This document shows, in pieces, positions 42,692 to 54,945 of a stretch of 64,000 bases of DNA. The DNA is taken from assembly GCA_039090855.1 (NCBI GenBank), contig CM076999.1, positions 113,335,072 through 113,399,071 of the forward strand, read 5' to 3'. The notes beneath the pieces are model-generated. The model was not told where the DNA came from, ran no database searches, and worked only from the letters and a program-made list of their open reading frames with translations. Position 1 is the first letter of the stretch, and the number at the start of each line of letters is the position of its first letter. The position numbers were made by a program, and so were the translations under genes. Source of the stretch: Macrothele yani. Taxonomy: Eukaryota; Arthropoda; Arachnida; Araneae; Macrothelidae.

Positions 42692-45600
42692 TTGCAGGGG
42701 ATTCGCTTCCCCCCTCAGCAACTCTCTGGCATATGAAGACCTCAACCCGTTGGGGGCTGATATTCTCCTCCTTCAAGAGACAAATTGCAAACCAACTACC
42801 GTCTATTCTCGATGGCGCCAGTGGAACTTTGTGTTTCATCACGCCTATGGACTAACATCTCATAGCGGTCTTGCCATCGGCATTAGTCGTACTCTCAATT
42901 CTATTATCACATCCCTCTCTGTGCGAAATATTTGTCGAGATCTCTTACAGCATGCATCCTTTAAAATCGCGTCTTCCAGATATCATTTATTCAATATCTA
43001 TATTCCAAGCACTACAACACATTTATCAATTCTCTTCACGCGTCTTCGCAGAGCACTCGACCGTATCCCACCGTCAGACCATGTTCTCGTTGGTGGGGAT
43101 TTTAACTGTACCCTGGATCCTCTTCTGGATAGGTCTTCTACAAATAGAGAGCGCCGCCATGCCCTGGCGAACCTGCTCCAGACAGTTGTCACCAACAACG
43201 TTCTTCATGATGTACACCGGCATATTCATCCATGGTCGACTAATTACACTTGGCGCTCCTCTCATGCGCAAAATCCTTTCTTAGCCCGCCTTGACAGGTT
43301 TTATGCCTCCAGTACTCTACTTCCTGCCGTGACAGAATCGAGTGTGCATCCCACGGCCTCATCTGACCACTGCGCCATTGCCATCATAGTCCATACTGCA
43401 CCATTCAAACCCAGGATAATTCGCCCGTGGACATTGGATGATGCACTTCTCTCCGACCCGGCATTCTGCTCTTCGGTCCGGTCATTCCTGATTGACAGAC
43501 GACAGCAGCTTCAATCTGCACTCTGCGGAATAAATTCTTGGTTGGAGATCAAGCAACAGCTCATTCTGCATGTCCGAAACTACTATTTCCAATTAAAGAC
43601 ACTCCAGAACATGCGCCTAGACTATGTTCGTTCAATGCTATCCATGCTCAGTCTCAGTGATCCTCTCTTCTCCTCCTTTCAAGAAGAGCTTCGATCTCTT
43701 CTCACTCCTCTGGCGCAACAAGCTCTCCGCCGACTTCGTTTGCAACACCTGACTCCGGATGTTCACAACTATGAGTTCCTGACGTCGGTGGAAAACACCC
43801 GACGAGCTTCGTCCATACTTCATCATCTACGCCTTTCTTCTGGAGAGGTATCAGATGAGCCGATTGCGTTTTGTTCCCATGTCCGTCAGTACTTTTCCAT
43901 GAAGTTCAGTGAACATCCTCAACCATCCTCTGCAGCAATGGATTCTCTCCTTTCTAATCTACCTCAGGTTTCCCCCATCTCGCTTCTTCTCTTCTCCTTT
44001 CCCCCACGCCCTCTGAACTAAACACTACATTCTTTTCTCTGAATTCTAGTGCCGCTCCGGGTCCGGACGGCCTAACCTTTAGCTTTTATAAAACTTTTCT
44101 GCCTCTTCTTCTTCCGTTTCTCCTATCCGCTTTCTCTGCTGCCTTTACTTCCTCTCCTCTCCCGAGGGGATTCACAAATGCATACGTTGTCCTTTTCCCC
44201 AAGAAAGGTGATTTCCTTGACTTGGTGAACTGGCGCCCAATTTCCCTAAAGAATCTCGACTACAAACTTTATACCAAGCTTCTTTCACAACGACTAAATC
44301 CCATCCTCACTTACATCATCTCCCCTAACCAGACTTACACAGTTCCCGGCCGTTCCCTATCTCACAACATCCATCTCCTGACTGATCTAATTCACCTTGC
44401 GCGCTCCCGCTCTGAACCCCTCGCCCTCCTCTCTTTAGACCAACAGTCCGCCTTTCATAATATCTCCCACACTTATCTCTCCGCCACACTTCTCCGATTT
44501 GGATTTCCACCTCCGTTTATTTCTCTCCTCACCTCCCTCTATTAGGACGCCAGTTTCCAGGTCAAGTTGCCCACCTTTCTTACAGCACCAATCCTCTTCT
44601 GCCGTGCAGAAGAGGATTGAGAGTGAGGCAAGGCTGCCCACTCTCCGGTCAACTTTTCGCTATAGCCTTAGAACCTTTTCTCCGCTCCGTTCAACGCTCC
44701 TTTCAAGCCACCCTGCCGCCACTCATCGCCCGCACGAGACACCATGTCACCACTTCAGTGGCGTATGCAGACGACGTTACCTTCTGTATACGCCTGGATT
44801 CACAGTTCTCTTTGCTCCAAAGTCTTTTCGCCGATTACGCCTCCTGCTCCGGAGCTGCGATTAATACAACCAAAAGCACAGGCCTGTGGTGCGGCTCATG
44901 GGTTGACCGCTTGGATTCCCCATGGGGAGCGCACTGGTCTTCAGCCTCTCAACGTTTCCTTGGCGTACATCTTGGCGTCCCAGGTAAAGCCTCCAGCACA
45001 GCGTGGAATACCATCCAGCCACGTCTTCATCGGTCAACTGCGTTTTGGCGAAAAGCGCAGTTCTGCACCTCATATTTTCAACGTGCACGTCTTGCGCAAA
45101 CCTATCTTCTCTCCATGTGCACACATTCCTGGCTTGCTACTAAATCCCCACTTCTTCGTCTCAATGATATCACTCGCTGCTTCACCTCAGTTATCTGGAC
45201 CGGACACCACTGGCTCAGTGCCCCCAAGCTCAGCCTTCCTCCTGACCAAGGTTGCATTGGCCTAATTGATACACGACTGTACTATCAAGCTCTCCGGATT
45301 ACTTCGTTCCTCCGTCTTCATACCTCACCTGTTGCCGACGCCGTTACCGCAAGGAATGTCATCACCTCTTCGAGCAACACTAATTTCACTTTCACTTCTT
45401 TCATTCTAATGGACCTCCGTACTACCACTCACTCTCGCCTTCCTCCTGCGTTACGGGAGACTCTTACCTTTCTCCGCTCTCTCCCGCTCACTCGATCCCC
45501 ACCCGATTCCACCACTGAACTCCTTGCCGAACCCCTGTTCTTCTTCTCTCTTCTTCACCCCCTCATCTTTCATGCTTCGCCTATCCTTCTTGGCTCCGAG

Positions 45601-46505
45601 TCGGAGTTGTAACCGTCAAAGACCTTGCAACCTCCGATCTGTCCTGGCGACCCTACGCCAGCCTCCCACCCACCGTTCTACTTTCACCCTCCTCTCGCTC
45701 TGTCTATGACTCCCTACTCTCTACCATCATTGCTAAGTTTCCTCATCTCGCAACCACCACCGGCCTGACCTTTGTTCCTTCCGCCTCCCTCCCCCTTCCT
45801 TTCTTTCTTTCAGTCGGCAGATCTACACTTCCACTATCCTCTCTTTCAACCTCAGTTCTCTATCGGTTACTTTTAAAATCCCACTCTCCTTCTCCCCTTC
45901 ACATCCCTGATGTCTCCCAATCCTCTCTCACCGCTGTCTGGTCTGCCACCCTTTCTCCTCTTTTAGCTCCTCTTGAAATAAACACTCACTGGCTTTTTCT
46001 CCACCGTCGTCTTCCCGTTCCATCCATCCTCCACCGCATGACCGTTCTTGACTCACCTCTTTGCCCCTTCTGTGCTCATGAAGCTGATGTCTCTCACGTT
46101 TATCTACATTGTGTCATCCTCCTTCCACTACTCCATCTTGCATTTTCCATTGCTCAACGTTCAGCCACAACTGATCTTCCTTTCGATGCCTATAAGACAC
46201 TCCTCCTGCAGGTCTCTCCGCCAGTCAAGCTTCCACCCATCTGCTCATATATTTTCATCCTGGTGAAACACGTCATTTACGTATTTCATCAGCGCTGCCA
46301 AGATATCTCATCTCCTTATACCATCCACCAAGCTTCTGTGGAACTACTGTGCCACTTTCGGGAGCGTCTCCTCTCAAGACTTCGTCTAGAGAACCTTGTG
46401 GCCGTTGCCCAACAGAGAGAACATTTCCGTTCCACCTGTTCTCCGGCCGCTTCCTGGTTCGCCGGCATGCCAGCGACGTTGCAACTGACTGTCGGTAGTT
46501 TATAA
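42681..46505 (+). pseudogene. LINE ORF2 (endonuclease plus reverse transcriptase), frameshifted
   Basis: Frame 1 (42681-44021): AP endonuclease with SLNCRGF, LLQETN, LVGGDFNCTL and SSDHCAI. After a shift near 44000 (C-run), APGPDGLTFSFYKTF, NWRPISLKNLDYKLYTKLLS and LSLDQQSAFHNISH follow, to a stop at 44545. After a further shift, LRVRQGCPLSGQLFAIAL and the catalytic VAYADDVTF (YADD at 44764-44775) run to 45612. A last piece (46038-46505) has CPFCAHEADVSHVYLHC, the Cys/His finger at the end of L1-type ORF2. At least three frame changes make it inactive. Confidence 0.85.
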
Positions 46506-47033
46506 CCTCGTTGCTCCTAGCTCTGTTGAACTTCAGTTCAACGTGCATGTTCACCATTGGTTTTCGGAATCAAACTTCAACATAAAGCTTATATCTTCTA
46601 ACAAATGTGAATATAATATGCACCATACTGTACAAATGTATATAGTCTTACTTGTTTTCTCTTTGATTATCATTTTTTCTACCAGTACTAAGACATCGTA
46701 ATTCCGTTTGCCTTAGGTTTCACATTGTCTACTTTGTCATCTACAGTTCTCCTTTTGTACAGTGCTTCATTATAATATTCTCGTTCTGTTATTTGTCAGC
46801 ACTATAATGTACTTATGCTTCGAGACGAAATGTTTCGACAATCTCTGTTATTGTTCTTGTGCAAAATGCCTGTACCTCTTACCACGAGGCTCCTTTGTGA
46901 ATCAATACATCGTGCTGTATATAATGTACATAAAATTTTAGAGTTTGTATATTTTACCGTACAATATATGTATCAGGACGCCCATGTTCGCCTCCTGAAC
47001 CCAACCTTGTTAATAAAATTGTGTTGAACTGAA

Positions 47034-47970
47034 GAAGCGTATATGCTCCAGCCTTTTCCGTCCGTCCGTCTGTCCGCACCATAACTCGCGTAAAAATGAT
47101 TCGATTTCGATGAAATTTTAGCATGTGGTAGGGGACCACCTGGGGACGAACCCTGTTGAAAATGGGGTTAATGGGGTCAAAGGTCACGACATAGGATCAG
47201 GATCCATTCCATTGCCTTTATGCGTCATAATTTGCGTAACTATGGTTCGATTTCAATGAAATTTTAGTATTTGGTAGAACACCACCTGGGAACGACCCCT
47301 ATTAAAAATGGGTGAAATGGGGTTAAAGGTCAGGACATATGAGCGGGAACCATTCCGTCGCCTTTATGCGTTATAACTTCCGTAAAAATGCTTCGATTGC
47401 GGCTAAACTTTACCATGTTATTCCGGAAGTATACTTTACTAGTTCTGTTGAACATCATCGAAATGGGGTCAAAGGTCAGGTCATAGGAGCGAGATTTATT
47501 CTACAACCATTATCATCTGTAATAACTGGAGTAATGATTTCTGGTATGTTGGAAAGCGTATCATAATCAATGCATTGCATGATTTTACTAACTTGTTACT
47601 TGTGTTCCTGCTCACGCATACAAGTATATCTTTGTACCGCCCAGAGTGATTGTATCACTATCTCATTATGTTTGCCCAGCCTCACCCATGGCCTTCATGT
47701 ATGTCTTCCCATGTTGCTCATCATTGTACTTGCCCGGCTGTCATGCACCTCTTAGTTATTCCAATAAAGCGATTTTAAAAAACAAAGCTCTAGTATGTTT
47801 TTCCGGATTTATACTGAACCAAGTCTGTTGAATATCATCGAAATGGGGTCAAAAGTCAGGACACAGGAACGAGATTTATTCCACAACCATTATCCTCGTA
47901 ACTTGAGTAATCATTTCTGGTATGTCGGAAAGCGTATCATAATCAATTCATTGCATGATTTTACTAAATT
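47034..47970 (+). repeat. 146-bp tandem repeat with DR1-like motifs (locus 2)
   Basis: Same family as 26337-27062, starting CTGAAGAAGCGTATATGCTC. Motif copies are at 47173 (GGGGTCAAAGGTCA), 47319 (GGGGTTAAAGGTCA), 47465 and 47845 (GGGGTCAAAAGTCA). Between the third and fourth units, about 47600-47785 is foreign sequence ending in AATAAAGCGATTTTAAAAAA, which looks like a short polyadenylated retro-insert. Confidence 0.85.
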
Positions 47971-49160
47971 GTGTTCTACAAGAATAGTGAAGTACAAGTG
48001 CATATGCATTTTTTTCTTTCCAGTTTTTTTCTTAATCTCCCGTGTGGCGGCCATATCCTGGGACGGTAGACCCAAAGTATGGCGGCCCAGTCCTCTCCTG
48101 GCTTTCGAGAAATTAGAAAATGCTGTAAAATGCACACATACAAAATATCGATCTGCAATTCGTGTTTTGATATTGAACAGAGCGAAAGAAATTTCGGAAG
48201 AAACTGAATAACTCGGCTTGTTTTTTTTTTTTTACAAAGTTAACATAACAAGAATAAGCACGTTTAATACATCTGAAAGCCCTTCTGCAATTTACGAATC
48301 CTGCCGATAATCGTTAACATTTTAAGTATTATTGGGCACTTTCAGGTTTTTAACCTGATTTTCGATGGAAGAGATAATAATACACTTTCCAATCTTATAA
48401 TATTACGAAAATGGAAAATAAACATTGAAGCAATATTTTATGAGGTGATTCTGTGATTCTACTCCGTAATTCGTGGTTTCTGAAATCATTCAAGAAAAAC
48501 GCCCTTAGATTTTCCTTGCTGCGCTTACCTTAATGGATGGTGATACCACCAACTAGAGAGAACCGTCTGCTTAAATGATCTCGTGTACATATGTGGCGAA
48601 CAATAACTTAAAGTGCGTTTCCAATTCAAAAGCTTTAAGTCAATTACAAACAGACATGCGATTGCACGCCTGTAATTTCCCTGGATTGATTTCTTTTTGC
48701 TTTGCTACGTATGCTATCGACGTAACACGAATCCGAACGAAGAATAGACGCACTAAGAAAGGGAAGCAGGGATATTTCTTCTCTCATTGCAGTTAAATGC
48801 AATCGCAACAACATTTGAAAGCAGTTATTTCTTATGATCAGGTGAAGTTTCGGTTTAGGTATAATATATCTTCGTGATATTTTACCCGAAAGTGAAGACC
48901 CGTGTTGAAAGAAGTGTATTTTCTGTAAAATGCCCACCTTTGTACGTTTATTCATGCAAACCGATGGAGCGTATGTAAACATAGGAAATATTTTGGAGTA
49001 GTTTAACAATTCTCACTTGAATCGCTCCGCCAGAATATTTGCTCATAAGGTGATAATATAGCTGTTCAAATTTTCGACTAAAATATTGTTTCACGGAGAG
49101 TTATAAAAAGGAGTAAGAGTGTAGCTTCTGCAGTGTTAAAGCGGAATTTATGACCAAAAA
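47971..49160. other. Unassigned stretch
   Basis: No domain or repeat family recognised. Frames of 73-121 codons (for example 48644-49009, -) have no similarity I can name. Confidence 0.4.
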
Positions 49161-49166
49161 GAAACC

Positions 49167-52100
49167 AGTAAAAAAAAAACACATTGCTGCCTTATAATTG
49201 TAACACATAACTCAGCGAAAAAGCCTGATTTGTTTTATCAAAGGAAGAGTTGCACCTGCATTTTTGTGGATCTTCAGCTTTTCTAGTACAAGATGTATTG
49301 TTGCTGTGAGTCGGTTACAATTCTCATTTAAGAATTTTTCGTTCTAAGTATAAAACGAAACCATTGAAAAGAAAACATTACTGCCTTATACCTGTAACAC
49401 ATAACTGAGCGATAAAGCCTAATTTGTTTTACCAAAGGAACAGTTGCAACTGCATTTTTGTGCAACTTCAGCTTTCCTGATACAAGACGTATTGTTGCTG
49501 TGAATCAGTTACAATTCTCATTTAAGAATTTTTCGTTCTAAGTATAAAACGAAACCATTGAAAAGAAAACATTACTGCCTTATACCTGTAACACATAACT
49601 GAGCGATAAAGCCTAATTTGTTTTACCAAAGGAACAGTTGCAACTGCATTTTTGTGCATCTTCAGCTTTCCTGATACAAGACGTATTGTTGCTGTGAATC
49701 AGTTACAATTCTCATTTAAGAATTTTTCGTTCTAAGTATAAAACGAAACCATTGAAAAGAAAACATTACTGCCTTATACCTGTAACACATAACTGAGCGA
49801 TAAAGCCTAATTTGTTTTACCAAAGGAACAGTTGCAACTGCATTTTTGTGCATCTTCAGCTTTCCTGATACAAGACGTATTGTTGCTGTGAATCAGTTAC
49901 AATTCTCATTTAAGAATTTTTCGTTCTAAGTATAAAACGAAACCATTGAAAAGAAAACATTACTGCCTTATACCTGTAACACATAACTGAGCGATAAAGC
50001 CTAATTTGTTTTACCAAAGGAACAGTTGCAACTGCATTTTTGTGCAACTTCAGCTTTCCTGATACAAGACGTATTGTTGCTGTGAATCAGTTACAATTCT
50101 CATTTAAGAATTTTTCGTTCTAAGTATAAAACGAAACCATTGAAAAGAAAACATTACTGCCTTATACCTGTAACACATAACTGAGCGATAAAGCCTAATT
50201 TGTTTTACCAAAGGAACAGTTGCAACTGCATTTTTGTGCATCTTCAGCTTTCCTGATACAAGACGTATTGTTGCTGTGAATCAGTTACAATTCTCATTTA
50301 AGAATTTTTCGTTCTAAGTATAAAACGAAACCATTGAAAAGAAAACATTACTGCCTTATACCTGTAACACATAACTAAGCGATAAAGCCTAATTTGTTTT
50401 ACCAAAGGAACAGTTGTAACTGCATTTTTGTGCATCTTCAGCTTTCCTGATACAAGACGTATTGTTGCTGTGAATCAGTTACAATTCTCATTTAAGAATT
50501 TTTCGTTCTAAGTATAAAACGAAACCATTGAAAAGAAAACATTACTGCCTTATACCTGTAACACATAACTAAGCGATAAAGCCTAATTTGTTTTACCAAA
50601 GGAACAGTTGTAACTGCATTTTTGTGCATCTTCAGCTTTCCTGATACAAGACGTATTGTTGCTGTGAATCAGTTACAATTCTCATTTAAGATTTTTTCGT
50701 TCTAAGTATAAAACGAAACCATTGAAAAGAAAACATTACTGCCTTATACCTGTAACACATAACTGAGCGATAAAGCCTAATTTGTTTTACCAAAGGAACA
50801 GTTGCAACTGCATTTTTGTGCATCTTCAGCTTTCCTGATACAAGACGTATTGTTGCTGTGAGTGAGTTACAATTCTCATTTAAGATTTTTTCGTTCTAAG
50901 TATAAAACGAAACCATTGAAAAGAAAACATTACTGCCTTATACCTGTAACACATAACTAAGCGATAAAGCCTAATTTGTTTTACCAAAGGAACAGTTGTA
51001 ACTGCATTTTTGTGCATCTTCAGCTTTCCTGATACAAGACGTATTGTTGCTGTGAATCAGTTACAATTCTCATCTAAGAATTTTTCGTTCTAAGTATAAA
51101 ACGAAACCATTGAAAAGAAAACATTACTGCCTTATACCTGTAACACATAACTGAGCGATAAAGCCTAATTTGTTTTACCAAAGGAACAGTTGCAACTGCA
51201 TTTTTGTGCATCTTCAGCTTTCCTGATACAAGACGTATTGTTGCTGTGAATCAGTTGCAATTCTCATTTAAGAATTTTTCGTTCTAAGTATAAAACGAAA
51301 CCATTGAAAAGAAAACATTACTGCCTTATACCTGTAACACATAACTAAGCGATAAAGCCTAATTTGTTTTACCAAAGGAACAGTTGCAACTGCATTTTTG
51401 TGCAACTTCAGCTTTCCTGATACAAGACGTATTGTTGCTGTGAATCAGTTACAATTCTCATTTAAGAATTTTTCGTTCTAAGTATAAAACGAAACCATTG
51501 AAAAGAAAACATTACTGCCTTATACCTGTAACACATAACTGAGCGATAAAGCCTAATTTGTTTTACCAAAGGAACAGTTGCAACTGCATTTTTGTGCATC
51601 TTCAGCTTTCCTGATACAAGACGTATTGTTGCTGTGAATCAGTTACAATTCTCATTTAAGAATTTTTCGTTCTAAGTATAAAACGAAACCATTGAAAAGA
51701 AAACATTACTGCCTTATACCTGTAACACATAACTAAGCGATAAAGCCTAATTTGTTTTACCAAAGGAACAGTTGCAACTGCATTTTTGTGCATCTTCAGC
51801 TTTCCTGATACAAGACGTATTGTTGCTGTGAATCAGTTACAATTCTCATTTAAGAATTTTTCGTTCTAAGTATAAAACGAAACCATTGAAAAGAAAACAT
51901 TACTGCCTTATACCTGTAACACATAACTAAGCGATAAAGGCTAATTTGTTTTATCAAAGAAACAGTTGCACCTGCATTTTTGTGCATTTTCAACTTTTCC
52001 GATACAACACGTATTTTTGCTGTGAGTCAGTTACAATTCTCGTTTAAGAATTTTTCGTTCTAAGAATAAAAAAACCAGGGGAAAAACACTGGCACCTTAT

Positions 52101-52256
52101 AATTGTAACACATAACTGAGCGATAAAGCCTAATTTGTTTTATCAAAGAAACAGTTGCACCTGCATTTTTGTGCATCTTCAGGTTTCCCGATACAACACG
52201 TATTTTTGCTGTGAGTCAGTTACAATTCTCATTTAAGAATTTTTCGTTCTAAGAAT
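49167..52256. repeat. 194-bp satellite array, about 16 copies
   Basis: The marker CCATTGAAAAGAAAACATTA recurs every 194 bases (49361, 49555, 49749 ... 51883). The first unit and the last two are clearly diverged, while interior units are almost identical, the pattern of unequal exchange. Variants (GAGCG/AAGCG, CAACTTC/CATCTTC) are distributed without a strict higher-order period. It ends 220 bases upstream of the receptor gene. A 31-base duplication (GCTATCTTCCAGTAAAACG) lies between, at about 52340-52391. Confidence 0.96.
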
Positions 52257-52477
52257 TCCCAGTTCTTCCTGTGAGTTGCAATAACAAAGAACTTAATTTA
52301 ATCGGATACTATTTGGTAACGTACATCAACGTTTCTGCTGTAAGCTATCTTCCAGTAAAACGTTTCTGCTCAGCTATCTTCCAGTAAAACGATAATTAAC
52401 AAATATTATATCAAAAGTTAGCAGAAATATTTTTCTTTCGTATTCAGAAAATCTTGAGTAATTAAGAAGAAGCAACT

Positions 52478-53659
52478 ATGCTGAAAAATATTTTCTCGAA
52501 GACAACAGTACTTTTTTCTCATAAGCAGATAAGTTTCAAAGAACGCCTGCTACCCATTCTGTCTTGTCTAGACAATATTGGTATTTCGGTTAACCAATAT
52601 AAATACCATGGAAAATTGTTGACCAGCATATTCCGTCTATTACACATAATTGCTATCTTTCATTCTTTAGCTGTATTAGTATATGATTTGATGAAAACTC
52701 ACGGCTCAAGTTCTTCTCAAACGTTTCCAGTTGTCATGTGGTTGGTATTATTGGCTTTGTGGATCTCAATGTTTCTAAAGAGAACAGCACTTCTGAAAAT
52801 CCTGAGCGATTTCGAATTGCTTGAGACCGAAGTTTTGAGACGTTTTCAGGCTAAGCTACAACCAAAGGGACTATGGATAAAATACATGGCATACGCTATT
52901 TCGCTGATGTCTGTCTGTGCGTCTCTGCTGTTTCTGTTCCTTATAAAAATTCTGGAAGTCGATATTTCTGAAACTGCGAAATTCTGCACTCTAGGCTTTT
53001 ACAGTGGCACACATAACTACATAAACTATGTATTTTTCTTTGTACTTTTGTGCACAGATTTACATTCTTCATTTACTATGCTTTCTTATTCATCACTCTT
53101 CCTTTCAGCAACGTGGTTTCAGATTTGCAGAATTATAGATGCCTTCACGGACAACATGCAAACGGGAAATGGCGATTCCTTTAAATTCACGAATGTGCAT
53201 GCAGTGTTAAGCATGTATGAAAAACTTCAAAATAAAATTGCCGAAATGGACTTAGATTTAACGGTGCCAATATTTTTTATTTTGGCATCTCACGTATGCA
53301 CTTTGTTCAGTAATGTTACATATCTTCAAATCACGATAAAGGTTTCGATGGATCCCTATTGGTTTGCTTACTCTGCTTTGTGTTTCACAGTAACCATAAT
53401 TTTTCTTCTTCTGTTTGTTTTGTCCGCTGCTCAGCTACACATGAAAAACAGGAACCTAACAATGCAATTGTTGAAAACCATGCGATACTTTCCCTGCGAA
53501 CGAAGTAAAAGAAACACTGACGTCCTCCTAATGAACCTTGTTTGCTACGAAAATCTCGGCTTATCAGTTTTGGGAATGTTTCCCATAACTAGACATATGG
53601 TTCTGACGCTGTCTAGTTTTCTTGTGACCTACGTTATTCTTCTGGTACAGCTTAGTTAA
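52478..53659 (+). CDS. Gustatory receptor family protein (7-transmembrane chemoreceptor)
   Basis: An uninterrupted 393-codon frame. Seven hydrophobic helices are visible at about residues 47-71, 83-102, 134-160, 180-212, 260-285, 294-319 and 373-393. The C-terminus has the insect gustatory receptor signature TYhhhhhQ as TYVILLVQ (384-391), preceded by GLSVLGMFPITRHMVLTLSS, as usual for the family. Length matches typical receptors (about 370-450). Such proteins are ligand-gated cation channels in sensory neuron membranes with the N-terminus inside. The first ATG is used: it is followed at once by a plausible short N-terminus, and the frame upstream closes. No intron is needed, although insect relatives usually have introns near the 3' end. 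The ligand cannot be predicted. A short extra 5' exon cannot be excluded. Confidence 0.85.
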   Translation: MLKNIFSKTTVLFSHKQISFKERLLPILSCLDNIGISVNQYKYHGKLLTSIFRLLHIIAIFHSLAVLVYDLMKTHGSSSSQTFPVVMWLVLLALWISMFLKRTALLKILSDFELLETEVLRRFQAKLQPKGLWIKYMAYAISLMSVCASLLFLFLIKILEVDISETAKFCTLGFYSGTHNYINYVFFFVLLCTDLHSSFTMLSYSSLFLSATWFQICRIIDAFTDNMQTGNGDSFKFTNVHAVLSMYEKLQNKIAEMDLDLTVPIFFILASHVCTLFSNVTYLQITIKVSMDPYWFAYSALCFTVTIIFLLLFVLSAAQLHMKNRNLTMQLLKTMRYFPCERSKRNTDVLLMNLVCYENLGLSVLGMFPITRHMVLTLSSFLVTYVILLVQLS

Positions 53660-54331
53660 ATTATTTGGAGATTTATATTTACGAATATTATATACTCCTT
53701 GCTTTAAACCAATGATCACCAAACGTTTGGAGGAAAGGGCCGAATGGGAAATTGGCTGAAGCTCGGGGTGCCAGAATGGAAAAAAAAATTGGTGAGTTCA
53801 ATTAATGCAGATGCTGTAAATTTTCAATAAATTAATATTTGTCAAGGTCTAACTAATTTTACATGGTCTGTAATTTAGCATGAACGTTTTCAAATAAATA
53901 TTTAAAGATACTTATGCACGTCTAGGAACTAGGAATGCAGTTGGAGTGATGAGGACCACAAACGAAAGGAATATAAAAGTAAATAAAGAAGTTTACGTAT
54001 GTTTCGTTTACCTAGAAAAAGCGTTTGATATGGTGAATTGGAAAAAGCTGCTAAGTAAAATAGGATTACATTGGAGAGACCGGAGGTTGATAGCTGAATT
54101 ATACATGAACCAGATAGACCATTTTAAAGACAAAAGTAGGGAAATCTAAAAAAATGTGTGATTGGCAGGGGTGTAAGACAAGGATGCTGTCTATCACCAA
54201 CGCTCTTCAATATTTTTGCAGAAGAAATGATAAAAGAAGCATTTAAAGAAGAGAAAAGAGGAATCACTATCGGAGGAAGAATAATACAAAGTATTACATT
54301 TGCAGATGACCAAGTGTAACGTACCAAGAGA

Positions 54332-54484
54332 TGTGACGTACCTGCCAGAAGGACGCACACGACATAAAGGCAGATAGGAATCAGAATAAAACGTCAATTG
54401 GTAGAGCAACTTATTCCGGAATGAGGGGACCCGGGTTCGAATCCTGGCGCGGATAAAAATGACGGAGAAATTTACTTCGTTATA
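54332..54484 (+). mobile_element. SINE with tRNA-like module, second copy
   Basis: Matches 17115-17277 end to end (TGTGACGTACCTGCCAGAAG ... ACGGAGAAATTTACTTCGTT), but with about ten bases missing from the acceptor and D-arm region (ACGTCAATTGG versus TGTCCGCGTAGCTCAATTGG), so no cloverleaf can form. It is inserted beside the RT active-site region of the LINE at 53900-56830. Confidence 0.85.
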
Positions 54485-54680
54485 CAAGCAATATTAGCTA
54501 ATACTGAAGATGAACTAAAACATCTAATGCAGAAATTCGGAAGTGTAGGCAAAAAATATGGTATGGAAATTAACACAAAGAAAACAAAAACAATAAGAGT
54601 CTCCAGAAAATGTTAAGGTGATGATGAATGAAGGTAATGTAGAGCAATTGAGACTATACAAATACCTCAGTTTCCAACAA

Positions 54681-54945
54681 GACCGCCTCCGCATTGGTCA
54701 ACGTGTGTTCGTAAGTGCCTAAATGAGCATTTCCCCAACAGATGGATTGGGCGTGGTGGTCCCATTCCGTGGTCTCCTCGCTCTCCAGATCTAACTCCAT
54801 TGGATTATTTCATGTGGGGTTATGTGAAGGATCGTGTCTATCAGAAGAAAGGGTCAATCACTTCTCTTTTTGATAGGGCGCACCACACATTAACTTTTAG
54901 AGAATCACGTTCCAGTTCAATAGCAGCATAATCCAAGAAAATTGA
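54681..54945. mobile_element. Rearranged DD41D-element fragment
   Basis: 54681-54846 is plus-oriented transposase sequence (PPHWSTCVRKCLNEHFPN, SPDLTPLDYFMWGYVKDRVY). It is joined at about 54850 to a minus-oriented piece of the same gene (54853-54945 matches 55886-55977). Two non-adjacent pieces of one transposase thus sit head to head. Confidence 0.75.

Larger units (their letters stand above)
40141..47032 (+). mobile_element. Long Tx1/L1-like LINE with two decayed ORFs
   Basis: About 6.9 kb: a GC-rich leader of about 0.9 kb, ORF1 with a CCHC knuckle, ORF2 with AP endonuclease, reverse transcriptase and a C-terminal Cys/His motif, and a 3' UTR ending AATAAAATTGTGTTGAA at 47032, next to the start of the 146-bp repeat. 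The RT style (WRPISLKNLDYKLYTKLLSQ, ALLSLDQQSAF) fits the L1/Tx1 group rather than the RTE elements elsewhere here. Exact 5' end uncertain; no target duplication identified. Confidence 0.78.

Noticed and set aside
47600..47785. An exon or small gene ending in AATAAA
   Set aside because: It interrupts a tandem repeat and ends in a poly-A-like tract, so a short retro-insert is more likely; no conserved peptide is seen.
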